Shown here: in pieces, positions 45,119-54,394 of the stretch
How the letters are laid out: every line of letters starts with the position of its first letter
Numbering within the stretch: position 1 is the first letter of the stretch
Assembly (NCBI GenBank): GCA_019359495.1
Contig: JAHHHF010000074.1
Span: forward strand, 144,190-208,189
Length of the DNA stretch: 64,000 nucleotides
DNA from: Goleter apudmare HA4340-LM2
GTDB lineage: Bacteria > Cyanobacteriota > Cyanobacteriia > Cyanobacteriales > Nostocaceae
Direction: 5' to 3'
Made by a program: the position numbers and the translations under genes
The notes under the pieces: generated by a model
The model's input: the letters and a program-made list of their open reading frames with translations, nothing else
Databases searched by the model: none
Told to the model about the DNA's origin: nothing

Positions 45119-45560
45119 GGGCCAAAGCGCGAACGCAAGACGATGGATTTAAAACTTATCACGCATCGCTCGGTTTTTTATCAAAGAAATTATGAGGGTT
45201 TAGTGAGCCTTTTTTTACATCGTGGTGGGAGATACATCGGTAAATGATCAAGTGAGCGATTTTGCCTTTGGTGGTGGTGCAGTAATAACTTTGTATTGTA
45301 ATATTTTTACGCTGTAAATTTTTATTTATCAGTAAATCTCTCAGTTAAGGAATGCGATCGCCTAAAAATTCCCCTAAATAATACGCTAGTATAGGAGGTT
45401 TTCTTTTAACAATCTGCTCACAACCTTTAATTTTCCGAAAAAAGTAACAAAAGTTACAGAAAATCATAGGCAATTGGATATTTGATGTGGCGAACAACCG
45501 TTCGCCACATCAATCGGTAATGTGAATTTTTCCCCATTGGCAAACCAAATACTTTTAGAT
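45119..45560. other. intergenic region upstream of the CyRepA1-like gene
   Basis: About 440 bases. It has a HIP1 octamer near 45355, a small inverted repeat GTAAC-AAAA-GTTAC (45443-45456) and the hairpin at 45482-45513. I saw no iteron array such as a replication origin would show. Confidence 0.5.
45482..45513 (-). terminator. palindromic hairpin after glycosyltransferase
   Basis: TTGATGTGGCGAAC and GTTCGCCACATCAA form a perfect 14-bp stem with a 4-base loop, about 50 bp beyond the glycosyltransferase stop. There is no U-run, so it may be a repeat rather than an intrinsic terminator. Confidence 0.65.
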
Positions 45561-46553
45561 TTAAAAAAATTTCTTCTTGAATTTACTGAACTTGCTTTGT
45601 ATGGATAATTGGGCAACGTGTATTTTTGTCAAACTTTTGATATTGGATTGATGTTGAATTTTGTGATCAAAAAATTCGTTTAACTCATGCAAAATTACTT
45701 GCAAACGCTGAATAATATTTGCTTGGTGATACTCGGCAAAAAAATCTTCAGGTAATTTGAAGTTTGCTGATGTTTTTAGCACCTTTAAAATTCGTTTGAG
45801 ATCATATTCTTGAGAATAGCCAGCAATCTTATAGCTGTTAAATCCAGGATCTAAATAATCGGAAAGTCCACCATTAATGCTAGAAAAAACATGACAGCCA
45901 CAAGCAAGAGCTTCCAATGGTTGCAGCCCAAATCCCTCACTAACACCCTGTTGTGCCCAGTACTCAGCAGAGTCATAAAGATAAATCTTGGCTTGATTGA
46001 ACAGTCCTGGCAAATCTTCTACATAGGAATTTACAACCTCGACTTTACAGACTTCTTGTAATGCAGGAATCAAGTTTTTAATTAAATATTCCGAAGATTT
46101 GCGCGCTTGTACTAAAACATCAATATCTCGTTCTAAATGTAAGTTTTTAAATTCAGCGCTAATTTGATTAGGCAAATAATAAATCAGAGCATGAGGAGAT
46201 AATTGCCCCCAATATCCCATTGTGTTACGACTAACCGTGATAATGGGAATACTTGCAGGCAACCGAAATTTATAACCTGCACTGTGGGCATGATAAACCA
46301 CATTATATTGCTTGAGCTTAGTAGCCAGTTGTGCTACATCAAATCCCCAACTCAAGACAAAAATTACATCATCTAACTTTTTTTTCTGAAGCAAATCATC
46401 GAGAAAAAGCTGATCTTTTTCCCGTTGACGGTAAGTCACAATCTCAGCCCTACAAATCTGTTGAGCTAATTTAACAGTTTTTAGTTCTGCCCATAGACCA
46501 CCACAGGCAAATTTACCATCTGTTCCCGGAAGTAGGAAGTAAAGCTTTCTCAT
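45561..46553 (-). CDS. glycosyltransferase, GT4-like (GT-B fold)
   Basis: 330 residues. An N-terminal donor-site loop (LLPGTDGKFACGGLWAEL) resembles the first strand and G-rich loop of GT-B enzymes. The C-terminal half has VSEGFGLQPLEALACGCHVFSS, the E-x-F-G-x-x-x-x-E-A motif of GT4 retaining transferases. A lysine- and phenylalanine-rich tail (KFSKFKKKFF) could touch the membrane. It likely adds sugars to a surface polysaccharide or glycolipid; donor and acceptor are unknown. Single gene, with its start at ATG 46553. Confidence 0.85.
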   Translation of the reverse strand: MRKLYFLLPGTDGKFACGGLWAELKTVKLAQQICRAEIVTYRQREKDQLFLDDLLQKKKLDDVIFVLSWGFDVAQLATKLKQYNVVYHAHSAGYKFRLPASIPIITVSRNTMGYWGQLSPHALIYYLPNQISAEFKNLHLERDIDVLVQARKSSEYLIKNLIPALQEVCKVEVVNSYVEDLPGLFNQAKIYLYDSAEYWAQQGVSEGFGLQPLEALACGCHVFSSINGGLSDYLDPGFNSYKIAGYSQEYDLKRILKVLKTSANFKLPEDFFAEYHQANIIQRLQVILHELNEFFDHKIQHQSNIKSLTKIHVAQLSIQSKFSKFKKKFF

Positions 46554-46623
46554 TACACAACTCTTTTAAAGATGAGGAATAGGAAGAAAAAGTAAAAAAC
46601 TTTTTATTTCTTACTTCCCTTGA

Positions 46624-47343
46624 TCACTCTCGCCAGCTTAACTTGACAAAATGTCCGTTTTTTCCCCACAAATCCCGCTTGCAGGTGATATTTTCTACTG
46701 CTAGGTTAAAGGGAATGGCAGTTGTGAGATATCGCTGTGCTATTGAACCTAAATCAGGAGCAATTTCCGCTGCTGTCGTCGCGGCTAATCCCAAACCAAT
46801 TAGTTGCTCAACTGGTCGGAATGGTAGCAAAAGATGTACACCCACAGATAGCCCAGCTGTCAGTAGCATGGCGACTGATAAATTAGTGCCACAACGGGGA
46901 TGTACGGCCAAATCCCATTCTCCACTAGTGATGCGATGTAAGGCAAGTGAAACTGCTCGTCGTAAATCACTGATATTTACTTCACCATAGAGATAAAATC
47001 CCTGGTCTGTAGACAAACCACTTAGTAGTTCGTTGTCAATTTGAACTTTGTTGGCACTTGCTTTTGGAGTATAAATATTTCTTGATTCACTCAGAACCCA
47101 AACAGTAGCATGTTCGAGGGCATGAATTTGGCGCAGCATCAAAACTTCTTTTAACCCAGGAATAAACGATAGCTGTTTTAGCAAATCAGCATCTTGGGTG
47201 GGTTGGGGAAAGTCTGCGCCCAGGGAAGCCGAGGCGTCAACTTCATTGAGAAAGTTGCTAGTCAGAGATGCCATGAAGTCTAAGTTAAAAATATCGAAGG
47301 GAAATGAGCCACCTTGAAAAGAAGTAGAAGTATTCATTGTCAC
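46624..47343 (-). CDS. DUF6391-type protein
   Basis: About 239 residues. It has the cyanobacterial family motif LRQIHALEHATVWVLSE followed by RRAVSLALHRITSGEWDLAVHPRCGTN and a hydrophobic C-terminal half (LSVAMLLTAGLSVGVHLLLP). It probably lies at a membrane; function is unknown. GTG 47343 opens the frame, but ATG 47337 has GGGAG 10 bases upstream on the minus strand and may be the true start. The His-x-x-E-H arrangement recalls a metal site but is unproven. Confidence 0.8.
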   Translation of the reverse strand: MTMNTSTSFQGGSFPFDIFNLDFMASLTSNFLNEVDASASLGADFPQPTQDADLLKQLSFIPGLKEVLMLRQIHALEHATVWVLSESRNIYTPKASANKVQIDNELLSGLSTDQGFYLYGEVNISDLRRAVSLALHRITSGEWDLAVHPRCGTNLSVAMLLTAGLSVGVHLLLPFRPVEQLIGLGLAATTAAEIAPDLGSIAQRYLTTAIPFNLAVENITCKRDLWGKNGHFVKLSWRE

Positions 47344-48060
47344 ACTGCTCCCTAAGTCGATGGAGCAATAGAGATTTCTTTTAAATGTAGCGCTTGAGGC
47401 AAGGGATTATTGCTAATTTTTATTGATCGAGCGTAAAACCCCATGCCTTTATGGGTCGGGATGTAAGCGAGCCAGGGACTCTGGTAAAATACGACTATCT
47501 ACTTGAGACATGACATTTCTTAGATACAACACCAGTGGTTGGATAAGAAAAAGTGGTTTGTCTATGACGGTAGAGATAATTGAGCCTGAGCGAAGTCGTT
47601 CTCCGGAGGAGTTCCCGAAGGGTAGGCTCAACTTCTTCTCCCTACAAACAGTTCGGCTGTGCCGGGGAGACAGGGTACAGTCAATTACCCGTATGTTTCG
47701 ACCAATTTTTCGGTTAGTTACAAGCCACATCCCTTTGTGGGTGAGGCGGTTGACTGATGATTTTGATAAATCTCTGTTGAGAGTAGAGGATATTTCCCGT
47801 TGGCAAACTTAAAACAAAACTTTACCAACGGGGAAAGATCACCTCTGGTAATGGTCATTTGTTCGTAGTCAGGACTAAAATGCTGACTACAAACCATTAC
47901 TGGTAGAATTTCACGCTGAAATAAGGCTTGGAGAGGAAAAGCATCAGTCAATCTTCAAAATAGGCTTGAATGTAGACCAGCAGTACTTGAAGACTATACT
48001 GGACGCGCTCAATGGTATCTTGACTAGACCCCATTGACTGCGTCATTACTAGTAACTTGT
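47344..48060. other. repeat-rich intergenic region
   Basis: About 700 bases. The part at 47575-47665 (GAGCGAAGTCGTTCTCCGGA and following) is the GC-rich, insertion-like dispersed sequence common in Nostoc. A copy of the cloverleaf-like repeat is at 47861-47894. ORFs at 47449-47730 and 47510-47812 run over this repeat in opposite frames and are not supported. Confidence 0.55.
47861..47894. repeat. dispersed palindromic repeat, short copy 2
   Basis: GTTCGTAGTCAG and CTGACTACAAAC enclose GACTAAAATG. This is the short form, with outer arms but a single decayed inner arm. Confidence 0.75.
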
Positions 48061-48324
48061 CTAATCGTTTTGGTTGGGCAAAGTGCAACAATTCACATCA
48101 TTCAAGCAAACTTTGCCCCACTGCAAAGCCCAGCGCACGAGAGCCACTCGATTTTCTGTCTGGGTTTTGGTGAGAATATTGCTGATATGGTTATCAACGG
48201 TACGTTTACTAATTTCCAGTTTTCCTGCAATTTCTTGGTTAGTTAAGCCAGCGGCCACTAAGTCGATGATTTGCAGTTCTCTGTCTGACAGACTAACAGG
48301 GGTCTGAGACTCGCCACCAGCCAT
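48061..48324 (-). CDS. small LuxR-type regulator, PedR-like
   Basis: 87 residues, almost all a LuxR/NarL helix-turn-helix: SDRELQIIDLVAAGLTNQEIAGKLEISKRTVDNHISNIL. There is no receiver domain. It ends in VCLNDVNCCTLP with a Cys pair. The Synechocystis regulator PedR (ssl0564) is a small LuxR protein of similar size that responds to photosynthetic electron transport through thioredoxin; I recall it resembles this one. GGAGG 11 bases before ATG 48324 decides the start. Binding targets are not known here. Confidence 0.85.
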   Translation of the reverse strand: MAGGESQTPVSLSDRELQIIDLVAAGLTNQEIAGKLEISKRTVDNHISNILTKTQTENRVALVRWALQWGKVCLNDVNCCTLPNQND

Positions 48325-48674
48325 GATTTATTCTATCCTCCGGTATATGTACTCAATCGCTCTTTCTAATTCTAGAAGATTCTTCTGTAGGTAGGCTTTT
48401 CCAGTGTTAGCAGCAATATGATCGCCATTATTTTCTTTCTAGTGCCGATTTGTAGTAGTGCAAATGACAAATTAGAAGTATTAAATACTACGTTTATACG
48501 AATAAAAATGTGCCATTACTTAAATCTAAAACCTGGGTATGGCAAGCATTTACATTCTATATTAGTAGCAAAAATTGCTATTTTCTGGACTCAAGGACTG
48601 GCGACAGATGAGCCAGGATTGTTGTAGATTTTATACTGGCAAATCTTAATCCCAAATCGAAAATCTGAAATGAA
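48325..48674. other. intergenic region between divergent LuxR and PfkB genes
   Basis: About 350 bases. A short ORF (48418-48627) lacks a ribosome site and family likeness. The region should carry the promoters of both genes. Confidence 0.45.
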
Positions 48675-49652
48675 ATGAGCAATCCCCGTGTTTTGTGTCT
48701 CGGTGAAGTTTTGTTTGATTGTCTAGCCGATCAATTGGGGCGAAATTTGGAGGAGGTTGAGTCCTGGACTCCCTACCCAGGAGGAGCGCCAGCTAATGTA
48801 GCCTGTGCTTTGGTGAAGCTGGGAACCTCGGCGGGTTTTATTGGCGCGGTTGGTGAAGATGAACCAGGGAATGAACTGGTGCATCTGTTGCAAGCAGTAG
48901 GTGTAGATACGACGGGAGTACAACGTCATTCTACAGCGCCAACTCGACAAGTTTATGTAGTCAGGGATTTAGCAGGCGATCGCACTTTTGCTGGCTTTGG
49001 TAACTATGATACGGCCGAGTTTGCTGATACCCGCTTGCAAGCCGAGCAATTACCCCATTTGCTATTTCAAGAAGCAGATTTTCTGGTTTTGGGTACTTTG
49101 GAACTAGCCTATCCTGACAGCGAAAAAGCAATTCACCGTGCTCTGGATTTGGCAGAACATTATGACTTGAAGATATTACTGGATGTCAACTGGCGTCCGG
49201 TATTTTGGCAAGATCCAAATATCGCTCGGCAAAAAATTCAGGAAATATTTAAGCGAGTCGATTTTCTCAAACTCGCTAAGGAAGAAGCAGAATGGTTATT
49301 TGATACTAGTGATGCTGGTGCAATCACTTACCGCCTAGATTCCCTGGAGGGAGTCTTAGTGACAGATGGGGAAAACGGTTGTGCTTATTGCTTGGGGGAA
49401 AACGAAGGCAAATTACCTGCCTTTTCTGTTGCTGTTGTTGATACAACTGGTGCGGGGGATAGCTTTTTGGCAGGGTTTATCCACCAGGTGCTTCAGCATG
49501 GTATCCAAGGCTTGAGGGATACGGAAACTGCAAAACGCATCGTCACCTATGCCAGTGCAGTTGGGGCACTGACTACCATTAAACCAGGAGCGATCGCATC
49601 TCAACCAACCCCTGATGAAGTTGCAACTTTTCTAGCCACTCATCAAATTTAA
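48675..49652 (+). CDS. PfkB-family carbohydrate kinase, probable fructokinase
   Basis: 325 residues, complete. Signature 1 is GGAPANVACALVKLG, with FIGAVGEDEPGNEL following. Signature 2 at the C-terminus is DTTGAGDSFLAGF with the catalytic Asp in GAGD. The family phosphorylates fructose, ribose, adenosine or others. The length and the N-terminal CLGEVLFD fit the fructokinase branch. Cyanobacteria use fructokinase after sucrose cleavage by invertase. A copy of the cloverleaf-like repeat follows directly after the stop. Confidence 0.88.
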   Translation: MSNPRVLCLGEVLFDCLADQLGRNLEEVESWTPYPGGAPANVACALVKLGTSAGFIGAVGEDEPGNELVHLLQAVGVDTTGVQRHSTAPTRQVYVVRDLAGDRTFAGFGNYDTAEFADTRLQAEQLPHLLFQEADFLVLGTLELAYPDSEKAIHRALDLAEHYDLKILLDVNWRPVFWQDPNIARQKIQEIFKRVDFLKLAKEEAEWLFDTSDAGAITYRLDSLEGVLVTDGENGCAYCLGENEGKLPAFSVAVVDTTGAGDSFLAGFIHQVLQHGIQGLRDTETAKRIVTYASAVGALTTIKPGAIASQPTPDEVATFLATHQI

Positions 49653-49653
49653 T

Positions 49654-49711
49654 GTTCGTAGTAAGCACTTTAGTGCTGAAGTACAGAAGGACTAAAGTCC
49701 TTACTACGAAC
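49654..49711. repeat. dispersed cloverleaf-like palindromic repeat, copy 3 (best preserved)
   Basis: The outer arms GTTCGTAGTAAG and CTTACTACGAAC are perfect inverted repeats. Between them are two inner palindromes, GCACTTTAGTGC and GGACTAAAGTCC, joined by TGAAGTACAGAA minus a few bases. A folded strand would be a three-way junction. It starts two bases after the PfkB kinase stop codon. Confidence 0.88.
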
Positions 49712-49787
49712 CGTACAAAACTTTTACTCATTGCCAACCCTTTATGATCAGTATGTAACTGAAATTTTCCATCTCAAAAGGGAATCT

Positions 49788-50369
49788 ATGGCTTTAACTG
49801 CTTCCACAATGTTGCCACTGGGCACTCAAGCACCAGATTTTCATCTACCAGAAGTGGTATCTGGGGAAACAATTTCATTGTCTAACTTTGCAGACAAAAA
49901 AGCATTATTGGTGATGTTTATTTGTCGGCATTGTCCCTTCGTAAAGCATGTTCAAGAACAATTAGCGCTGCTAGGAAAAAATTACTACGATAGTGATTTG
50001 GGAATTGTTGCTATCAGTGCCAATGATGCTCAAAACTACCCAGATGATGCACCAGAATCTTTACAGGTAATGGTAAAAGAACTGGGGTTTAAATTTCCTT
50101 TGTGCTACGACGAAACCCAAGAGACAGCAAAGGCTTATACAGCAGCTTGCACACCTGACTTTTTTGTATTCAATCACGGACGCAAACTTGTTTATCGCGG
50201 ACAATTGGATGATAGCCGCCCCAGCAATGGCAAACCCGTAACAGGTGCAGATTTACGTGCTGCAATTGAGGCGGTGCTAGCAGATAAACCGATGATAGAT
50301 GAGCAAAAGCCAAGTGTTGGCTGCAATATTAAATGGAAATCAGGAAACGAACCCAGTTATTTTGGATAA
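49788..50369 (+). CDS. thioredoxin-fold (redoxin) protein
   Basis: About 193 residues from ATG 49788, chosen because AAAAGGGA precedes it; an earlier in-frame start lies at 49731. An N-terminal AhpC/TSA-like redoxin fold carries the pair Cys-x-x-Cys in FICRHCPFVKHV. The rest follows the peroxiredoxin-like cyanobacterial family (ISANDAQNYPDDAPESL, TPDFFVFN). The second cysteine pair, near YTAACTPD and VGCNIKW, may add redox sites. It is likely a cytoplasmic thiol oxidoreductase. It lies 80 bp beyond the repeat that follows the kinase gene. Confidence 0.9.
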   Translation: MALTASTMLPLGTQAPDFHLPEVVSGETISLSNFADKKALLVMFICRHCPFVKHVQEQLALLGKNYYDSDLGIVAISANDAQNYPDDAPESLQVMVKELGFKFPLCYDETQETAKAYTAACTPDFFVFNHGRKLVYRGQLDDSRPSNGKPVTGADLRAAIEAVLADKPMIDEQKPSVGCNIKWKSGNEPSYFG

Positions 50370-50443
50370 ATGGGGCATGGGACATGGGGAATGAGTGTTC
50401 TTCCCCTGCCCTATATCCCTATTTCCGGCTCAAAGGGGCATGC

Positions 50444-50956
50444 TTAATGTTTAATTTCCAAATTCAGAATATAGCATCCTAGTTGGACTTTTTCTGCCCA
50501 CAATTCGTATTCCACTCGCAAGTGCTGTGGTAAAGGGTGTCCACTTAGCGTCATCGTATTAGTGAAATTTCTTAAGCGAATAGTATCATTTGGTTGTAAT
50601 GACTCGGTGGGCAACCAATAACGGCTAATACCATAAACGCCCTGTTCCCAGAAGTGACGGTAACTTATTTGAGCGTTACCTTGCATGGTCATGATTACAC
50701 GATAAGGAGAAATCTCTAGCCACAAAACCCTGGGACTGCTGGGGGCGTAGGCCTTGCTACTCTTATGGGGAAGCGTTTCTTCTGGATTCAAGGGACTCCC
50801 TAATTCGCAGCTAATTAGGGGCGGTGCGGTCAATAGTAAATGGAATCTGTCAGTATCTTTTTGATATAGTGTTCCAGCAGTTTCAACAACAGACCAGACT
50901 GGCAGGTCAGTGGAAATTAGTGATAAGCACACGGGCTTGCGATGATGGGTCAGCAT
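50444..50956 (-). CDS. hypothetical protein, cyanobacterial
   Basis: 170 residues. The text is beta-rich with many Tyr, Trp and His (CLSLISTDLPVWSVVETAGTLY; ISYRHFWEQGVYGISRYWLP). No signal peptide or membrane segment is clear, and I recognise no domain. Coding style matches its neighbours. The N-terminal MLTHHRKPVCLSL is plausible from ATG 50956. It is convergent with the redoxin gene. Confidence 0.65.
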   Translation of the reverse strand: MLTHHRKPVCLSLISTDLPVWSVVETAGTLYQKDTDRFHLLLTAPPLISCELGSPLNPEETLPHKSSKAYAPSSPRVLWLEISPYRVIMTMQGNAQISYRHFWEQGVYGISRYWLPTESLQPNDTIRLRNFTNTMTLSGHPLPQHLRVEYELWAEKVQLGCYILNLEIKH

Positions 50957-51405
50957 GGGAGCGATAAGGGCTAAAAGCTATGGAACGAAGTGAAATCAAT
51001 ACCAGAGTATCTAGCAGGTCATGTTCAGCAATGAAATGGTAAAACATGCTTAGATATTAACTGAATCTGCTGAATTGGTAAGCTGGGTAGATCAAAATGA
51101 AAACAACAAGGATGCAAATTTAGAAAGCGAAAACTGTGCTTGTTGTAGAAAAGTTAATACCACAAGTAAAATTTGCTAATAATAAATTAGGTACTCTCAG
51201 TTTACGAAATTAATATGGTGAGCGTCTTTGGGTATGCACAAAGCGCCGATTTCCCAAGCTCATAGCAGATTAGCGTTACGATAACTGAACATCAAATTTA
51301 CTTTTAGTAGATTTGAGTTAAGTTTCATAGAGCAAAAGGCGATACCATACTAGGGAGGAAGTCGCTTATGCACTTCCAGTGTATTCAAAAGCCAGTGTAT
51401 CTTAA
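50957..51405. other. intergenic region upstream of aroA
   Basis: About 450 bases. A tiny frame at 51214-51264 (MVSVFGYAQSADFPSS) could be a leader peptide but has no ribosome site. No riboswitch or hairpin was obvious. It should contain the aroA promoter. Confidence 0.45.
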
Positions 51406-52755
51406 ATGTCGGCTGCCGTTATTAGCACAGAAACTCAATCAAACCTGTCTCAGACACTAACTATTCAGTGCCCCCCTAATGGTCTATCTTTGCAGGGTCG
51501 TATCCGTGTGCCAGGAGATAAATCGATCTCCCACCGTGCTTTAATGTTGGGTGCGATCGCTCAAGGTGAAACGACAATCCAAGGGTTGCTATTAGGAGAA
51601 GATCCCCGCAGTACTGCTATTTGTTTTCAAGCTTTGGGTGCGGAAATCTCCGAACTGAATACAGAGTTAGTCCAGGTTAAAGGCATTGGTTTAGGCAATT
51701 TACAAGAACCAGGTGATGTGTTGAATGCTGGTAATTCTGGCACCACATTACGCCTCATGTTAGGTATTTTGGCTTCCCATCCGGGGCAATTTTTTAGCGT
51801 CACAGGAGATAGTTCCTTGCGATCACGTCCCATGTCCCGCGTCGTCAAGCCTCTGCAACAAATGGGGGCAGAAATTTGGGGACGCCAAGGCAATTCTCTA
51901 GCCCCCTTAGCCATTCAAGGACAAGCCCTCAAACCCATCCATTACCATTCCCCCATCGCCTCCGCCCAAGTTAAATCTTGTATCTTGTTAGCGGCTTTAT
52001 CCATCGAGGGAAGAACCACCGTCACCGAACCCGCCCTTTCCCGTGACCACAGCGAACGGATGTTGCGGGCGTTTGGCGTCGAACTCACCGTTGACCCGGA
52101 AACCAAAAGTGTGACTGTGACAGGGCCAGCACAGTTATACGGGCAGACAGTCATTGTACCAGGAGATATCAGTTCCGCCGCCTTTTGGTTAGTGGCTGGG
52201 GCAATTGTTCCAGGTTCGGAATTAGTGGTAGAAAATGTCGGCGTCAATCCCACTCGCACCGGAATTTTAGAAGCCTTAGCCTTGATGGGAGCAGATATTC
52301 AACTAGAAAACCAGCGAGAAGTCGCAGGGGAACCAGTAGCTGATTTAAGAGTGCGTTCCAGTTCTTTGCAAAGCTGCACCATTGCGGGGGATATCATCCC
52401 CAGGTTGATTGATGAAGTGCCAATTTTAGCAGTAGCAGCAGTATTTGCCGCAGGGACAACAGTAATTAGAGATGCCGCCGAGTTGCGCGTGAAAGAAAGC
52501 GATCGCATTGCAGTGATGGCGCAACAATTAACTAAAATGGGCGCAAAGGTGACAGAATTACCCGATGGCTTGGAAATTACTGGTGGTACGCCATTGGTGG
52601 GTACAGATGTCGATAGTTATACAGATCATCGCATTGCCATGAGTTTAGCGATCGCTGCTCTCAACGCCACCGGGATCACCACTGTTCACCGCGCCGAAGC
52701 CGCCGCCATTTCCTACCCTGGCTTCTTCCAGTCACTCACAGAAATTATTCACTAA
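51406..52755 (+). CDS. aroA: 3-phosphoshikimate 1-carboxyvinyltransferase (EPSP synthase)
   Basis: 449 residues. It has the PEP/shikimate-site motifs [32 protein letters not shown] and [13 protein letters not shown]. Later come [22 protein letters not shown], and the C-terminal [11 protein letters not shown] and [14 protein letters not shown] with the family's conserved acidic/basic residues. The GNSGTT version of the active-site loop is like the Bacillus form. It makes EPSP from shikimate-3-phosphate and PEP in aromatic amino acid synthesis. Start at ATG 51406. Single gene. Confidence 0.97.
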   Translation: MSAAVISTETQSNLSQTLTIQCPPNGLSLQGRIRVPGDKSISHRALMLGAIAQGETTIQGLLLGEDPRSTAICFQALGAEISELNTELVQVKGIGLGNLQEPGDVLNAGNSGTTLRLMLGILASHPGQFFSVTGDSSLRSRPMSRVVKPLQQMGAEIWGRQGNSLAPLAIQGQALKPIHYHSPIASAQVKSCILLAALSIEGRTTVTEPALSRDHSERMLRAFGVELTVDPETKSVTVTGPAQLYGQTVIVPGDISSAAFWLVAGAIVPGSELVVENVGVNPTRTGILEALALMGADIQLENQREVAGEPVADLRVRSSSLQSCTIAGDIIPRLIDEVPILAVAAVFAAGTTVIRDAAELRVKESDRIAVMAQQLTKMGAKVTELPDGLEITGGTPLVGTDVDSYTDHRIAMSLAIAALNATGITTVHRAEAAAISYPGFFQSLTEIIH

Positions 52756-52798
52756 AGTTGGCTAGTAGTCTGTCGCATTAATTTAGATGTGTAAAAAT

Positions 52799-52840
52799 GT
52801 TCGTAGTCAGGACTTTAGTCCTTCATATTCCAGCACTAAC
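52799..52840. repeat. dispersed palindromic repeat, copy 4, right half decayed
   Basis: GTTCGTAGTCAGGACTTTAG and TCCTTCATATTCCAGCAC keep the left outer arm and the GGACTTTAGTCC inner palindrome. The right outer arm is lost. Confidence 0.7.
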
Positions 52841-52890
52841 AACACTTTTGCAACAGACTACTAGAAAGTACAGCTAGCTGCATAAAAATC

Positions 52891-53121
52891 ATGAGTTATG
52901 GGATTTGTCAACTCGATGCTACTCCAGAATGGCTGACTAGCGAGTCAACTGACTACATCGCCGAGTGCCTTGAGTTTTGTCAAAATTCGGAGATGCTTGC
53001 AGACCTGCGTGCTATTTTCCCCAGAGAAGCATTACGTTTGTCTAGCGTCAAAGTATCCATAGCCCAGAGAGAGCGCATCAAACTCTGGTTACAGCAGCAA
53101 AATAGCGAAATAGCAGCCTGA
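52891..53121 (+). CDS. short hypothetical protein
   Basis: 76 residues, soluble and mostly helical (STDYIAECLEFCQNSEMLADLRAIFPREALRLSS). I recognise no family. The frame has ordinary codon use, but no strong ribosome site is seen. Reported at moderate confidence as a probable gene. Confidence 0.5.
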   Translation: MSYGICQLDATPEWLTSESTDYIAECLEFCQNSEMLADLRAIFPREALRLSSVKVSIAQRERIKLWLQQQNSEIAA

Positions 53122-53187
53122 GATGATTGACTTACTTCGCTAGATATGATAACGGAGGGGGCGGGGTTTTCCCGCCCTCAATTGTAT

Positions 53188-53499
53188 TTAAGCGAAGTGA
53201 GATACTAAATGCACCGCCAGTAGACGAGCAAATATCCAACATCCTGCAAACTTTGCTTTCGGTGTTGCAAAAGGAGATAGCGATCCCCGAAAGCTTTGAT
53301 GGCAAACTAGCAAAGCACTTCGATTATTCTGACCGCTAATAGCAGAACTAACTGTATTTACAAGTGCGTTGACATCAAGACTCACGCCTACATCTACATT
53401 TCCTGTCGCTCTTTGTGCAGAAGCTGGTAGAGAATATAAAGCAGAACTTGTTAACAATAATGTTGCACCTGTAATCAATTGTCCTAATTTAGATTTCAT
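53188..53499 (-). CDS. small secreted protein, possibly truncated
   Basis: The first 29 residues form a clear signal peptide with cleavage after ASA (KLGQLITGATLLLTSSALYS). The next part, VDVGVSLDVNALVNTVSSAIS, is typical of small exported cyanobacterial proteins. From about residue 60 the text changes (LLVCHQSFRGSLSPFATPKA) and looks like chance translation of non-coding DNA, so the 3' end may be lost. GGAG is found before the ATG on the minus strand. The true mature length is uncertain. Confidence 0.55.
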   Translation of the reverse strand: MKSKLGQLITGATLLLTSSALYSLPASAQRATGNVDVGVSLDVNALVNTVSSAISGQNNRSALLVCHQSFRGSLSPFATPKAKFAGCWIFARLLAVHLVSHFA

Positions 53500-54034
53500 A
53501 GTTTTCTCCTAAGTTAATTCGTAATTTTGAGATAGAATGTGCAGAAATACATGACATATCTGCTATTGTTGAGTTCAAGTTAGATTTCGTATTATGCGTG
53601 CAACTTACACAAATATTCCCCACATCAACCTCATCAACAGAAGTGCGATGTAGTTGTTGTTACGTATCCCAGTTTCTGTTCTTTCTCGTACTTAAACAAG
53701 GCAACTTTAGCAAGTTAATTTCAACTTAAGGTTTTTTTGTAAACAAACAAGAGCGATCGCCGACATCATGCCATCACCAAAAATTTGTAGGCGTAGCCCA
53801 TCCTAGACATCGCTCATATCACCGCATCATCAAAACTGCGATCACCTTTACAAAAGTATGAATATCAAGGGTGCGATCGCCTCTCTGAGACTCTTGGCTA
53901 AGAGAGCGATCGCTCACAGTAGCGTGGAAAATATAGTTACTAGTTATACACAATACTGATAAAATTTATCTAATAGATTGATTTGTAGCTAGACTTAAAC
54001 TAATAGATAAATTTAAAAAAACAACAGAGTTTAG
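53500..54034. other. intergenic region with clustered HIP1 octamers
   Basis: About 530 bases with at least three GCGATCGC octamers in the second half and no convincing ORF. It includes GC-richer repeat-like text at 53755-53930. Confidence 0.5.
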
Positions 54035-54394
54035 ATGATGCAAATCACTGTTGAGGTATCTGAGGAGCTAGGACAGCAATTACAGCAGTTTCAAGACCGC
54101 TTACAAGAGATAGTAGAACGCGGTCTCCAAGAATTGTTGAGCGAGCAGTCTAGCAATTTTCTTGACGAAAAACAAATTATTGCGTTGTTAGCCAGTCAGC
54201 CTACACCAGAACAAATCTTGGCAATCCGACCCTCACCGGAATTCCAGACTCGTGTCAGTGATTTACTGTCGCAGAGTAAAGCGGGAACACTAAGAGCCAA
54301 AGGTGAAGCTGAACTAGAGCGCTATCTGACTATAGAACATCTTGTCCGGATGGCAAAAGCTCATGCATTCGAGCAATTGCGCCACAAACCATGA
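54035..54394 (+). CDS. antitoxin-like helical protein upstream of HNH gene
   Basis: 119 residues starting MMQITVEVSEELGQQLQQFQDRLQEI, the kind of beta-then-helix N-terminus seen in many cyanobacterial antitoxin-like proteins (EVSEEL followed by a long helix). It has no enzyme motif. Its last codon overlaps the start of the HNH gene in an ATGA, so translation is coupled. A toxin-antitoxin relationship is only an inference. Second ATG at 54038. Confidence 0.75.
   Translation: MMQITVEVSEELGQQLQQFQDRLQEIVERGLQELLSEQSSNFLDEKQIIALLASQPTPEQILAIRPSPEFQTRVSDLLSQSKAGTLRAKGEAELERYLTIEHLVRMAKAHAFEQLRHKP

Noticed and set aside
45119..45560. Replication origin with iterons next to the CyRepA1-like gene
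   Set aside because: Only single small inverted repeats are visible, with no array of direct repeats.
47449..47812. Overlapping ORFs on both strands (93 and 100 codons)
   Set aside because: They cross a GC-rich dispersed repeat in opposite frames, have no ribosome sites and no recognisable motif.
51214..51264. Possible 16-residue leader peptide upstream of aroA
   Set aside because: No ribosome site, no run of regulatory codons for aromatic amino acids and no attenuator hairpin seen.
53127..53339. 70-codon plus-strand ORF with a plausible helical C-terminal half
   Set aside because: It overlaps the better supported exported protein on the minus strand and starts in low-complexity GGGG text. 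It could be a fragment of an unknown gene, but I cannot support it.
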